A stretch of 6,133 bases of DNA from contig CAMYJN010000162.1 in assembly GCA_947258625.1 (NCBI GenBank), forward strand, positions 1-6,133. Direction: 5' to 3'. Position 1 is the first letter of the stretch. Every line of letters starts with the position of its first letter. This stretch comes from an uncultured Polyangiaceae bacterium. GTDB lineage: Bacteria > Myxococcota_A > Polyangia > Polyangiales > Houyiibacteriaceae. Below, in pieces: positions 1-6,133 of this stretch. A model generated the notes under the pieces. The model had not been told where the DNA came from. It was given only the letters and a program-made list of their open reading frames with translations, and made no database searches. A program made the position numbers and the translations under genes.

Positions 1-384
1 CGGGCGCTGCGCTCGGACGAGGTGGAGCCGCGGCGCCCAGTGGCAGTTCTCTTGGATCACGCTAGCTCGGGAACCCAATCTGTCGACGCTGGGATACGGC
101 TTGCCGAGGCGATGGGTCGCGGCCTCATCGCGTTCCTCTCGGACGAAGTGGCCGAGGCGCAACCGGATCTAGGGCGGCGACTCGAGGCTCTTGGGCCACG
201 GCATTTCGCGATCCAACGTATCTCTGGCCCTGATCGTCAGATATGGTTCGTAGGTATGCGTCGCGCGACACCCGCGGTTCTAATCGTCGGCGCGGGCGAT
301 GCCGGTTTTGAGGAATTGAGCATCGATGCGCTACAGCGCCAGCTGAGCTGTCCCGTGGTGGTGGTTCGGGAGACGACCCATTAG
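1..384 (+). CDS. Universal stress protein (UspA)-like domain, C-terminal part, 5' end outside window
   Basis: The frame is open to the first base, so the gene probably starts upstream. A GTG at 22 is the only obvious in-window start; a purine-rich GGACGAG abuts it directly, which is too close for a normal ribosome binding site. From the GTG it gives 120 residues. The pattern fits one USP alpha/beta domain: a first strand (RPVAVLLDH), an amphipathic helix (SVDAGIRLAEAMGRG), a second strand (LIAFL), a later strand (AVLIVGAGDAG) and the characteristic terminal strand CPVVVVRE. The family's ATP-binding loop (G-2x-G-9x-G-S/T) is degenerate: GAGDAG is present but the later G-S/T is not, so nucleotide binding is doubtful. 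USP proteins are cytosolic stress-linked proteins, some linked to ion transport; the TrkH-like remnant downstream fits that. Codons look less GC-biased than in the genes to the right (ATA, CTA and TCT are used). The family call is moderately sure; the function is unknown. Confidence 0.6.
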   Translation, partial: RALRSDEVEPRRPVAVLLDHASSGTQSVDAGIRLAEAMGRGLIAFLSDEVAEAQPDLGRRLEALGPRHFAIQRISGPDRQIWFVGMRRATPAVLIVGAGDAGFEELSIDALQRQLSCPVVVVRETTH

Positions 385-464
385 TTCAGGACCGGGCGGC
401 CGATCGACCAGGCGCTGCCGCAGCTCGTGATCTTTCTCGCTTTTCCGGTATACGCTTCGTCTCC

Positions 465-662
465 ATGTCGCTGCGCGCCCACCTGACGCCCCTCGATCTT
501 GGGGCGGTGTTCGGCCAGTTGGCAGGCCTGGTCCGGATGCTGGGATGGCTGTTCACGCTCCCCGCCGCGATTGGCTGGCTGTATGGAGAGCTCGTCGAAG
601 CAGGGGTGATTTCGGGCTTGAGCGTGGTGGCTCTTGCACTCGGGCATTGGACTTGTCGACAT
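465..662 (+). pseudogene. TrkH-like potassium transporter, N-terminal remnant
   Basis: From ATG 465 the frame encodes about 66 residues resembling the start of TrkH/KtrB potassium-uptake membrane subunits: a short basic N-terminus, a hydrophobic helix around residues 17-40 (including MLGWLFTLPAAIGWLYGE), then a second helix around 46-62 (AGVISGLSVVALALGHW). The Y-G-E turn between the helices and the I-S-G-L entry into helix two are typical of TrkH. A full TrkH has roughly 480 residues with four pore repeats and selectivity-filter glycines; none of that follows in any + frame. The frame stays open to 926 but after about 662 becomes R/P-rich, low-complexity sequence, and overlaps the next gene by 146 nt, so that part is unlikely to be real coding. 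No Shine-Dalgarno sequence precedes the ATG. I infer a deletion-truncated gene; a small two-helix membrane protein is the alternative. Confidence 0.45.
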
Positions 663-698
663 GAGCCCCGCGTTGGTCTTGGCCCGATTCGAGCCGCC

Positions 699-727
699 TT
701 GTCAAAGAGCCCTCGTCCCCCTAGGAC
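699..727 (+). promoter_or_regulatory. Possible sigma70-type promoter for the epimerase gene
   Basis: TTGTCA (699-704, five of six matches to the -35 consensus) is followed after exactly 17 nt by TAGGAC (722-727, three of six matches to the -10 consensus). Transcription would start near 734 and give a leader of roughly 45 nt before ATG 781. The weak -10 box, lacking the final T, makes this only a candidate. It lies in the 118-nt stretch between the TrkH-like remnant and the epimerase, where a promoter is expected if the upstream genes are decayed. Confidence 0.22.
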
Positions 728-755
728 GCCTACGCAATGGGGGAACCTTTCCACG

Positions 756-773
756 CCGGCCTCGCGCCGGGAG
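756..773 (+). promoter_or_regulatory. Shine-Dalgarno of epimerase gene, overlapped by a small inverted repeat
   Basis: GGGAG at 769-773 sits 7 nt before ATG 781, an ideal spacing, and decides the start over in-frame upstream ATGs at 634 and 661, which have no such site. An inverted repeat, CCGGC (756-760) and GCCGG (766-770) with a 5-nt loop, covers the first two bases of the Shine-Dalgarno. The repeat is seen directly; any effect on translation is inference, and a 5-bp stem may occur by chance in GC-rich DNA. Confidence 0.55.
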
Positions 774-780
774 AAAGACC

Positions 781-1866
781 ATGAGCAAGACCGCACTATT
801 GACGGGGGCTGCGGGCAAGGTGGGCAGCTACGTGATCGGGGCACTGGCCCGGCGCGGGATGGAAGTCGTTGCCACCGACGTCCGCTCCGATGGAATCCCG
901 ACCGACATTCGCTTCGAGGCCTGTGATCTGACCGACGCCAATGCGGTCACCCGGCTCGTCGCCCGCGTGAAGCCCGATGTCGTGGTGCACTGCGCCGCGA
1001 TCGTGGCGCCGGTTTCGTATGCAGAGCCCGAGCTTGCCGAAGCGGTGAACCTTGGCGGTACAGAGCACCTGATTTTTGCGACGAAGCGGCATGCGCCGGA
1101 TGCGTTCTTTGTCTTCGTGTCGAGCTATGCGGCGTTTGGACCATGCTCACCGGAGAACCCGGTTCGTCGCTCGACCGATCCCTGCTCGCCCGACGACAAC
1201 TACGGCTTGCAGAAACTCACCGCGGAGAGCTGGCTTCGCCATTCCGGCCTCCGACAGTGCTCGTTGCGGCTCGGCGCCGTCATGGATCTCCGCAATCTGA
1301 TGCCCGAGCACCGGAGCTATCGGCCCTTCGTCTTCATGGTGTCGCTCGATCAGCCCGAGCACGGCGTCGACGTCAGAGATGCTGCGCGCGCCATCGCTTC
1401 CGCCGCCGCGCAGGAGCCGGACGGCCATCTCTTCCTGATCGGCGGCGACCAATCGTGGAAAGTCACCGCTCGCCAGCTGCGAGGAGAGGTGTTTGGCGCA
1501 GTCGGTATGGCCATGCCTCCCGAAAAGGCGTTTCGTCCGAGCCCCGATCTCTCGACCAAGGACGGCTGGTTCTACGAATGTTGGATGGACGAGAAGTACA
1601 GCGAGCAGATGCTCGGCTTCCAGCGCATCTCGCGGGCGGCCTACATGGACGAGCTCCGCAGTCGCTCTCGGGTTCGCAAGGTCGCCTTGTCGCCATTCCG
1701 TCCTTTCGTTTCGCGCGCGCTCACCGCGGCTTCGCCATACACGGGAAAGAACGCCATCGAGCCGGGCGCCACGCTTTGGGACGACATCTCGCGCGTCTAC
1801 GAGCTGCCCTCCGACGTCGCTCGCAACCGCAGCAGCAACCCGCCGCCGCCATCGCCCTTTGCCTGA
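781..1866 (+). CDS. NAD-dependent epimerase/dehydratase family protein (extended SDR)
   Basis: A complete 361-residue protein with a Rossmann fold. The nucleotide-binding loop is TGAAGKVG (residues 8-15, GxxGxxG), and Asp33 at the end of strand two (VVATDV) predicts NAD rather than NADP. Further SDR landmarks are CDLTD (48-52), HCAAIV (70-75), N90 before LGGTEHL, catalytic Ser114/115 (FVFVSSYA), the Y141-x3-K145 pair, and VDVRDAARAI (197-205), the usual motif closing the cofactor domain. Such enzymes act on nucleotide sugars, sugar acids or steroid/flavonoid-type substrates in the cytosol; no substrate can be read from this sequence. Beyond residue 250 comes an uncommon C-terminal region with an aromatic patch (GWFYECWMDEKYSEQMLGF, 262-280), a basic stretch (RSRSRVRK, 293-300) and a proline-rich tail (NPPPPSP). 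The start is set by GGGAG 7 nt upstream. It faces dnaE-mutH and is not part of that operon. Family call sure; specific function unknown. Confidence 0.88.
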   Translation: MSKTALLTGAAGKVGSYVIGALARRGMEVVATDVRSDGIPTDIRFEACDLTDANAVTRLVARVKPDVVVHCAAIVAPVSYAEPELAEAVNLGGTEHLIFATKRHAPDAFFVFVSSYAAFGPCSPENPVRRSTDPCSPDDNYGLQKLTAESWLRHSGLRQCSLRLGAVMDLRNLMPEHRSYRPFVFMVSLDQPEHGVDVRDAARAIASAAAQEPDGHLFLIGGDQSWKVTARQLRGEVFGAVGMAMPPEKAFRPSPDLSTKDGWFYECWMDEKYSEQMLGFQRISRAAYMDELRSRSRVRKVALSPFRPFVSRALTAASPYTGKNAIEPGATLWDDISRVYELPSDVARNRSSNPPPPSPFA

Positions 1867-1889
1867 AGAAAAGGCGTCTGCTGCCCGCG

Positions 1890-2567
1890 TCAGTCCACCG
1901 CGCGGAGCCGCGCGAGCACCGCGCTGGTGAATGCCGGGCGCAAATAGAATCCGCGAGGCATCGTCCACTGCACGGCGCCTTCCTCGTCGGGCGCGCGCCG
2001 GCGGCTTCTTCCGTGTGGGGCCTTCGGGCGCACTTGCAGGACCTGACCGAGGTGGCCCGTGATTCGTTCCACGTCGCCCCTGGCGATCGTGTCGGCAAGC
2101 CTCTCCCAATCCGTCCGCAGCAGTGTCTCCTCCTCTTGGTTGGGTGCCCAGAGGTACGCTCGGCCGACCCGTCGATTGCGGAGCGGTGTCTCGGAAGCGG
2201 CTTCCACCGGAACGAACAGCACGTTGGACAGCTTCTTGAGGACCGTGCTTCCCTCCCAATCGGTATCGGCCATCGCAGCGAGAGAAATCGAGCAAACGAA
2301 CGTCGACTCCTTTGGCTTCCCGCGAGCATCGAGCGGAATGGTCTTCAGCTCGATCCCGAGTTCGATGAAGTCCGGCTCCGACCGGGAACCCGCCGTTGCG
2401 CCAAGCGCCTTTTCGAGAATCTGCCCCGCGACCCCCTTGCCGCGCAGTGACTCACTCGGCACTTCGACGCCGACGCGCGCCCCTAGCTCCCCCAGCGTGA
2501 GTCCCGCGATGTCCCGGGCGCGCGCCAGCAACTCCTGATCCGACTGCGGCTCCGGCACAGGCAGCAC
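1890..2567 (-). CDS. mutH: DNA mismatch repair endonuclease MutH
   Basis: A complete 225-residue protein, close to the 229 of Escherichia coli MutH and colinear with it throughout. MutH, activated by MutS-MutL at a mismatch, nicks the unmethylated strand at hemimethylated GATC so that the new strand is repaired. The PD-(D/E)XK-type active site is intact: E52 (in ILEKALGA), D66 (SEPDF), E73 and K75 (GIELKTIPLD), and K112 (LKKLSNVLFVPVE), equivalent to E. coli E56, D70, E77, K79 and K116. The DNA- and methylation-reading residues are also kept: R180-P181-K182 (LQVRPKA) and Y208 (MPRGFYLR), equivalent to R184-P185-K186 and Y212. Other family wording includes LTLGELGA, TTF-like STFVCSISL and RRVGRAYLWAPNQEEE. 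An Arg-rich loop (GRSRRR, 186-191) is local. The start is a GTG only 3 nt after the dnaE stop with no clear Shine-Dalgarno, so translation is probably coupled to dnaE; GTG codon 4 is an alternative start. Confidence 0.96.
   Translation of the reverse strand: MLPVPEPQSDQELLARARDIAGLTLGELGARVGVEVPSESLRGKGVAGQILEKALGATAGSRSEPDFIELGIELKTIPLDARGKPKESTFVCSISLAAMADTDWEGSTVLKKLSNVLFVPVEAASETPLRNRRVGRAYLWAPNQEEETLLRTDWERLADTIARGDVERITGHLGQVLQVRPKAPHGRSRRRAPDEEGAVQWTMPRGFYLRPAFTSAVLARLRAVD
1899..1914. repeat. GC-rich inverted repeat at the convergent 3' ends
   Basis: CGCGCG (1899-1904) and CGCGCG (1909-1914) can pair as a 6-bp all-GC stem with a 4-nt loop. It lies in the last codons of mutH, just before its stop, and about 33 nt past the epimerase stop, where transcripts from the two strands converge. 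On the - strand a T-rich run (about 1868-1874) follows only some 25 nt later, so this is not a canonical intrinsic terminator. It could slow polymerase or protect 3' ends, or simply reflect Arg/Ala codons in LARLRA. Confidence 0.35.
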
Positions 2568-2570
2568 GGG

Positions 2571-5500
2571 CTAGTGGAGCTCGCAGACTTTGGTGCCGAA
2601 GAGCCGCTCGAGGCCTGTGAGGAGCGCGTCGCTTGGGTCGACGAAGAGGCCGGTCTCCGCGAGGTTGACGCGCCAGTCGCCGGGGGAGTCGAGCTCCAGG
2701 GTCACGGGGCAGGGCCCCGGGTACTGCTCGAGCATCGAGCGAAGCGAGTCGAGCTTGGTTCGGTCGATGGTTTCGACGGTGAGGCGAACGGTAATCGACG
2801 TGGTGCGTTCTTGAAGGGCGTCACTCAGGAGCGTTGCGTCTTCGAGCAGGATCTTGGCTTCCGGCGCTGCGCTCTCGTCGTTGCGGTCCTGCTCGTGCTT
2901 CACGCGACCCCCGAGTAAAATAGGCTCGCCCGACTGCAGCGCTTCGCGGATGCCTTCTTTCTCGAGTGGCTTCGGGCGCACGATCACCTCGATGCGGCCG
3001 AGCGCGTCTTCGATGTGGAAGAACGCCATCGTGTGGCCCATCTTGGTTCGGCGTTCGCGGTAGCCTTCGACGGTGCCGCCGACGCTGATCTGCCGGTTGT
3101 TCGCGAGTTGGGCCGCGCTCTCGGTCGTCGCATCGCAGAAGTCAAGGAGCTCGCCCCGATACCGGTCCAGCGGATGCCCCGAAACATAGAAGCCCAGCGT
3201 GCCCTTCTCTCGAGAGAGCTGGTCGCGCGAATCCCACGGGTCGAGCAATGGGAAACTTCCGCCGGGGTGCTCGTAGACCTGCCCCTCTTCTTCGCCGCCC
3301 ATCAATCCGAACAGGCTCTCTTGGCCGCTCGACCGCTCTGCCTGGATGCGCTTGCCCCGTTCGATCGCCGATTCGATGGTCACGAAAGACTGCGAGCGAT
3401 GCACATCGATGGCCTGGTGGACCGTATCAAACGCCCCGCATTGCACGAGCGCTTCGATCACGCTCTTGTTCACTCGCCTCAGGTCGACCCGCGCGCAGAA
3501 ATCAAAAAGGTCGACAAACGGGCGTTCATGCGCAGGCGCATCTTCTTCGTCAGGCTCGCCTTGGCGCGCTTCGAGAATCGCTTCCACCGCCCCGGTCCCA
3601 ACGCCCTTGATCGCGCCCAGCCCAAATCGGATCTTCGGCCCCATCGGGTCGTGGACTTCGCCGTTGTGGCAAACCGGCTTGTGCCGAAGGCGTACGACAT
3701 CTTGTGCGTCATCGGGGTTGTACACGACGGTGAACTCGATCTCGGACTCATTCACGTCGGGCGGCAAGACCGTGATGCCCATCGACCGCGCTTCGGCAAC
3801 CGTGCGCACCACCTTGTCGATCTTTTCTTTGTCGGCCGTCAGCGTCGCGCAGGTGAACTCGACCGGGTAATGAGACTTGAGGTAGGCCGTTTGATAGGTG
3901 ATGAGCGCGTAGGCCGCAGAGTGACTCTTGTTGAAGCCGTACCCGGCGAAGTAGGCCATCAGGTCGAAGACTTCTTCGGCCTTTTCCCGCGTGTGCCCGC
4001 GCTCCGTCGCGCCTTCGATGAAGATGGCCTTCTGCTTATCCATCTCGGACGCCTTCTTCTTGCCCATGGCCCGCCGCAAGAGATCGGCGCCGCCGAGCGA
4101 GTACCCGGCCATCTCCTGGGCGATCTGCATGACCTGCTCCTGGTAGACGATGACACCGCGCGTCTCCTGCAGGATGCCTTCGAGCGAGGGGTGCGGGTAT
4201 TGAACCTGCTGCCGTCCGTGCTTGCGATGGACGAAGTCCTTGTCCATCTGTGCGCCCATCGGACCAGGGCGGTAGAGCGCCACGGCCGCCACGATATCGT
4301 CGAACCGGTCGGGACGAAGCTGCTTGAACAAGTTCTGCATGCCGCTCGATTCGAGCTGAAACACATTGGTGGTTTCGCCCGATTGCAGCAACGCGTAGGT
4401 CGCGTCGTCGTCCATCGGAATCTGGTCGATCCGGAACGGCGCTTCTTTGCGATCGGGGCGCCGGTCGATCAGCTTGGTCGCGATGTCGATGACGGTGAGT
4501 GTCCGAAGCCCCAGGAAGTCGAACTTCACCAGGCCCGCCGCTTCGACGTCGTCCTTGTGGTACTGAGTGACGTAGACGTCTTTTTCCGGACAGAAGACGG
4601 GGACATGGTCCCAGATCGGGCCCTCGCTGATCACGACCCCCGCCGCGTGCATGCCCGCATGCCTGGTCAGGTTTTCGAGCGCCTGTGCGGTGTCGAGCAG
4701 CTCGTGGGCCTGGCTGTCCTGTTCGTAGGCGGTCTTGAGCCGGGCTTCTTGTTTGAGGGCGTCACCGATCGAAACGCTCTTTCCCCCGACCGGCTCCGGA
4801 ATCATCGTGGCAATCAACCCGGCTTCGCCAGGCGTCATGCCCATGACCCGCCCCACGTCACGGACGACGCTACGGCTCTTGAGCTGATGGAAGGTTGCGA
4901 TTTGCCCGACGCTCGCCTGGCCGTACTTGTCCCGCACGTATTGAATGACGCGGTCGCGCTGATCCATGCAGAAGTCGATGTCGAAGTCCGGCATCGACAC
5001 GCGCTCCGGGTTGAGGAACCGCTCGAAAAGGAGCCCGTGCGTGATCGGGTTCAGGTCAGTGATGCGCAGCGCCCAGGCCACCAACGAGCCCGCGCCAGAG
5101 CCACGCCCGGGCCCAACCGGGACGCCGTTGTCCTTCGCCCAGTTGATGAAGTCCTGGACGATCAAGAAGTAGCCGGCGAATCCCATCTTCAAGATGACGT
5201 CGAGCTCGAGCTCGAGCCGGCTGTGGTACGCCCCGTCTTCAAGGGTTTCGCCGCGCTCCCGCATCTCCTTCATGCGCCGGCCGAGGCCTGCAACCGAGAG
5301 CGCGCGTAGGTAGTCTTCCTCGCTCGCGCCGCCTGGCACCGAAAACCGCGGCAACGTCGGTTTGGCAAGTGGCGTGGCCTGGCCGGCGCACATTTCCGTG
5401 ATCAAAAGGGTGTTTTTCGCCGCGTCGGGGACGTGGGCGAAGAGGTTGATCATCTGTTCGGGCGTCTTGAGGTAGAGCTCGGAGGAGTGGTGGTGAACCG

Positions 5501-6133
5501 CTTCCATTTCGCGAACGCTGCGCCCGGCGCCGATGCACTGAAGCACCAGCTGCGCGTGGGCTGACTGACGCTCGAGATAGTGGCAGTCGTTCGTGCCTAC
5601 CAGGGGCAGATCGAGCTCCTTGGCAAGCCGGCCTAGAACCTGGTTGAGCGGCCGGTTCTCGGGGAAGCCGTGGTCCTGAATCTCGATGAAGAAGTAGCCG
5701 GGGTCGAACGAATCGCGCAGCTTCGCGATCGCTTCGCGTCCGACTTCGGGCCCCTTGTTGAGGATCTCCTGCGCGACGTGACCGCCCATGCAGGCGCTCA
5801 TCCCCACGACGCCCTTGCTGTGCTTTTGAAGCACCTCAAAATCGATGCGCGGCTCATCATGGACCACCATCCCATCGACCCAGCCGGCGCTCACCAAGCG
5901 CACGAGGTTCTGGTAGCCCTCCTGGGAGCTGGCGAGCAGCAGCAAGTGGTGGAGCTCGTGGTTGTTCGGGTCGCGGCGATCGCCGGATGTGAAGCTCACC
6001 TCGCAGCCGAGAATGGGCCTGACCTTGGTCTTCTTGCACGCGCGCACCAGCTGCACGGCGCCGAACATGTTGCCGTTGTCGGTCAGGGCGACGGCGGGCA
6101 TCGCCATCTTCCCAACGCTCTGGACGAGCTGCG
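2571..6133 (-). CDS. dnaE: DNA polymerase III subunit alpha, 5' end outside window
   Basis: Catalytic subunit of the replicative DNA polymerase holoenzyme. The frame continues past the right edge; only the extreme N-terminus (about 30-40 residues with the HxHxxxS start of the PHP domain) is missing. Numbering from the internal Met at 6107 gives 1178 residues, so the full length is about 1,210-1,220, near the family norm. Order of domains: PHP (to about 255, with E36, H53, C106, D174 and H176 as likely metal ligands); palm and fingers with GPGRGSGAGSLVAW (332-345), the catalytic PDFDIDF (373-379: D374, D376) and the third Asp D530 in VKFDFLGLRTLT; the thumb/finger wording YRPGPMG (612-618), GYGFNKSHSAAYA (722-734) and KIRFGLGAIKGVG (825-837); a sliding-clamp-binding motif QESLF (929-933); an OB fold (about 1005-1095, ISVGGTVEGYRER); and the C-terminal tail ending LERLFGTKVCELH. 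DnaE1 type, not ImuC/DnaE2, judging from length and the clamp motif. The stop is 3 nt before the mutH start. Confidence 0.98.
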   Translation of the reverse strand, partial: QLVQSVGKMAMPAVALTDNGNMFGAVQLVRACKKTKVRPILGCEVSFTSGDRRDPNNHELHHLLLLASSQEGYQNLVRLVSAGWVDGMVVHDEPRIDFEVLQKHSKGVVGMSACMGGHVAQEILNKGPEVGREAIAKLRDSFDPGYFFIEIQDHGFPENRPLNQVLGRLAKELDLPLVGTNDCHYLERQSAHAQLVLQCIGAGRSVREMEAVHHHSSELYLKTPEQMINLFAHVPDAAKNTLLITEMCAGQATPLAKPTLPRFSVPGGASEEDYLRALSVAGLGRRMKEMRERGETLEDGAYHSRLELELDVILKMGFAGYFLIVQDFINWAKDNGVPVGPGRGSGAGSLVAWALRITDLNPITHGLLFERFLNPERVSMPDFDIDFCMDQRDRVIQYVRDKYGQASVGQIATFHQLKSRSVVRDVGRVMGMTPGEAGLIATMIPEPVGGKSVSIGDALKQEARLKTAYEQDSQAHELLDTAQALENLTRHAGMHAAGVVISEGPIWDHVPVFCPEKDVYVTQYHKDDVEAAGLVKFDFLGLRTLTVIDIATKLIDRRPDRKEAPFRIDQIPMDDDATYALLQSGETTNVFQLESSGMQNLFKQLRPDRFDDIVAAVALYRPGPMGAQMDKDFVHRKHGRQQVQYPHPSLEGILQETRGVIVYQEQVMQIAQEMAGYSLGGADLLRRAMGKKKASEMDKQKAIFIEGATERGHTREKAEEVFDLMAYFAGYGFNKSHSAAYALITYQTAYLKSHYPVEFTCATLTADKEKIDKVVRTVAEARSMGITVLPPDVNESEIEFTVVYNPDDAQDVVRLRHKPVCHNGEVHDPMGPKIRFGLGAIKGVGTGAVEAILEARQGEPDEEDAPAHERPFVDLFDFCARVDLRRVNKSVIEALVQCGAFDTVHQAIDVHRSQSFVTIESAIERGKRIQAERSSGQESLFGLMGGEEEGQVYEHPGGSFPLLDPWDSRDQLSREKGTLGFYVSGHPLDRYRGELLDFCDATTESAAQLANNRQISVGGTVEGYRERRTKMGHTMAFFHIEDALGRIEVIVRPKPLEKEGIREALQSGEPILLGGRVKHEQDRNDESAAPEAKILLEDATLLSDALQERTTSITVRLTVETIDRTKLDSLRSMLEQYPGPCPVTLELDSPGDWRVNLAETGLFVDPSDALLTGLERLFGTKVCELH

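Noticed and set aside
449..454. TATACG as a -10 box for leaderless expression of the TrkH-like frame
   Set aside because: It ends 10 nt before ATG 465, but no -35-like hexamer sits at the right distance; too little to call.
634..780. Upstream extension of the epimerase to ATG 634 or ATG 661
   Set aside because: The extra residues are R/P-rich and unlike an SDR N-terminus, which normally begins a few residues before TGxxGxxG; GGGAG precedes only ATG 781.
381..844. Minus-strand frames of 93 and 152 codons opposite the TrkH-like remnant
   Set aside because: Low-complexity Arg/Ser/Pro composition, no start signal and no family resemblance.
1867..1889. Bidirectional intrinsic terminator in the 23-nt gap between the convergent genes
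   Set aside because: A short A-run/T-run is present but only a 3-bp stem can be drawn next to it; GGCGTC and CGCGTC are near direct, not inverted, repeats.
1147..2295. 382-codon - strand frame across mutH and the antisense of the epimerase
   Set aside because: Overlaps MutH in another frame and shows no recognisable domain; a shadow frame.
1143..2450. Long + frame spanning the epimerase 3' half and the antisense of mutH
   Set aside because: Arg/Ala/Pro-rich composition and it crosses two recognisable genes in other frames; a shadow frame.
3015..5309. 764-codon open frame on the + strand, antisense to dnaE
   Set aside because: It lies wholly opposite a well-conserved dnaE; its sequence is rich in R, H, D, V and L with no domain pattern, as expected from the mirror of GC-rich codons.

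Overview
The window reads as chromosomal DNA from a GC-rich (estimated by eye at a little over 60% G+C) Gram-negative bacterium. The DnaE has a nearly complete metal-ligand set in its PHP domain and wording unlike the gammaproteobacterial polymerase, which suggests a Myxococcota/deltaproteobacterial-type genome. This is inference; there is no rRNA or other firm taxonomic marker.

Layout, left half (+ strand). Positions 1-384 hold the C-terminal part of a universal-stress-protein-like domain, open at the left edge. After an 80-nt gap, 465 to about 662 encodes a two-helix segment resembling the N-terminus of TrkH potassium transporters. It then stops resembling anything, while its frame runs open into the next gene, so it looks like a decayed or truncated trkH. 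At 781-1866 lies a complete 361-residue extended short-chain dehydrogenase/reductase (NAD-dependent epimerase/dehydratase family) with its own Shine-Dalgarno sequence.

Layout, right half (- strand, convergent with the first half). dnaE, the replicative DNA polymerase III alpha subunit, runs from beyond the right edge down to 2571. Three nucleotides later mutH begins (2567-1890), encoding the GATC-specific strand-nicking endonuclease of methyl-directed mismatch repair. The two probably form one translationally coupled unit. mutH ends 23 nt from the end of the epimerase gene, with a GC-rich inverted repeat at the convergent 3' ends.

Most notable is the dnaE-mutH pair: the replicative polymerase directly followed by a mismatch-repair nickase that is best known from Gammaproteobacteria, in a window where GATC sites look about twice as frequent as base composition predicts. 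This suggests a Dam/MutH-type methyl-directed repair system outside its classical range. No tRNA, rRNA, CRISPR array, insertion sequence or phage gene was seen, and nothing here amounts to an entirely new system.
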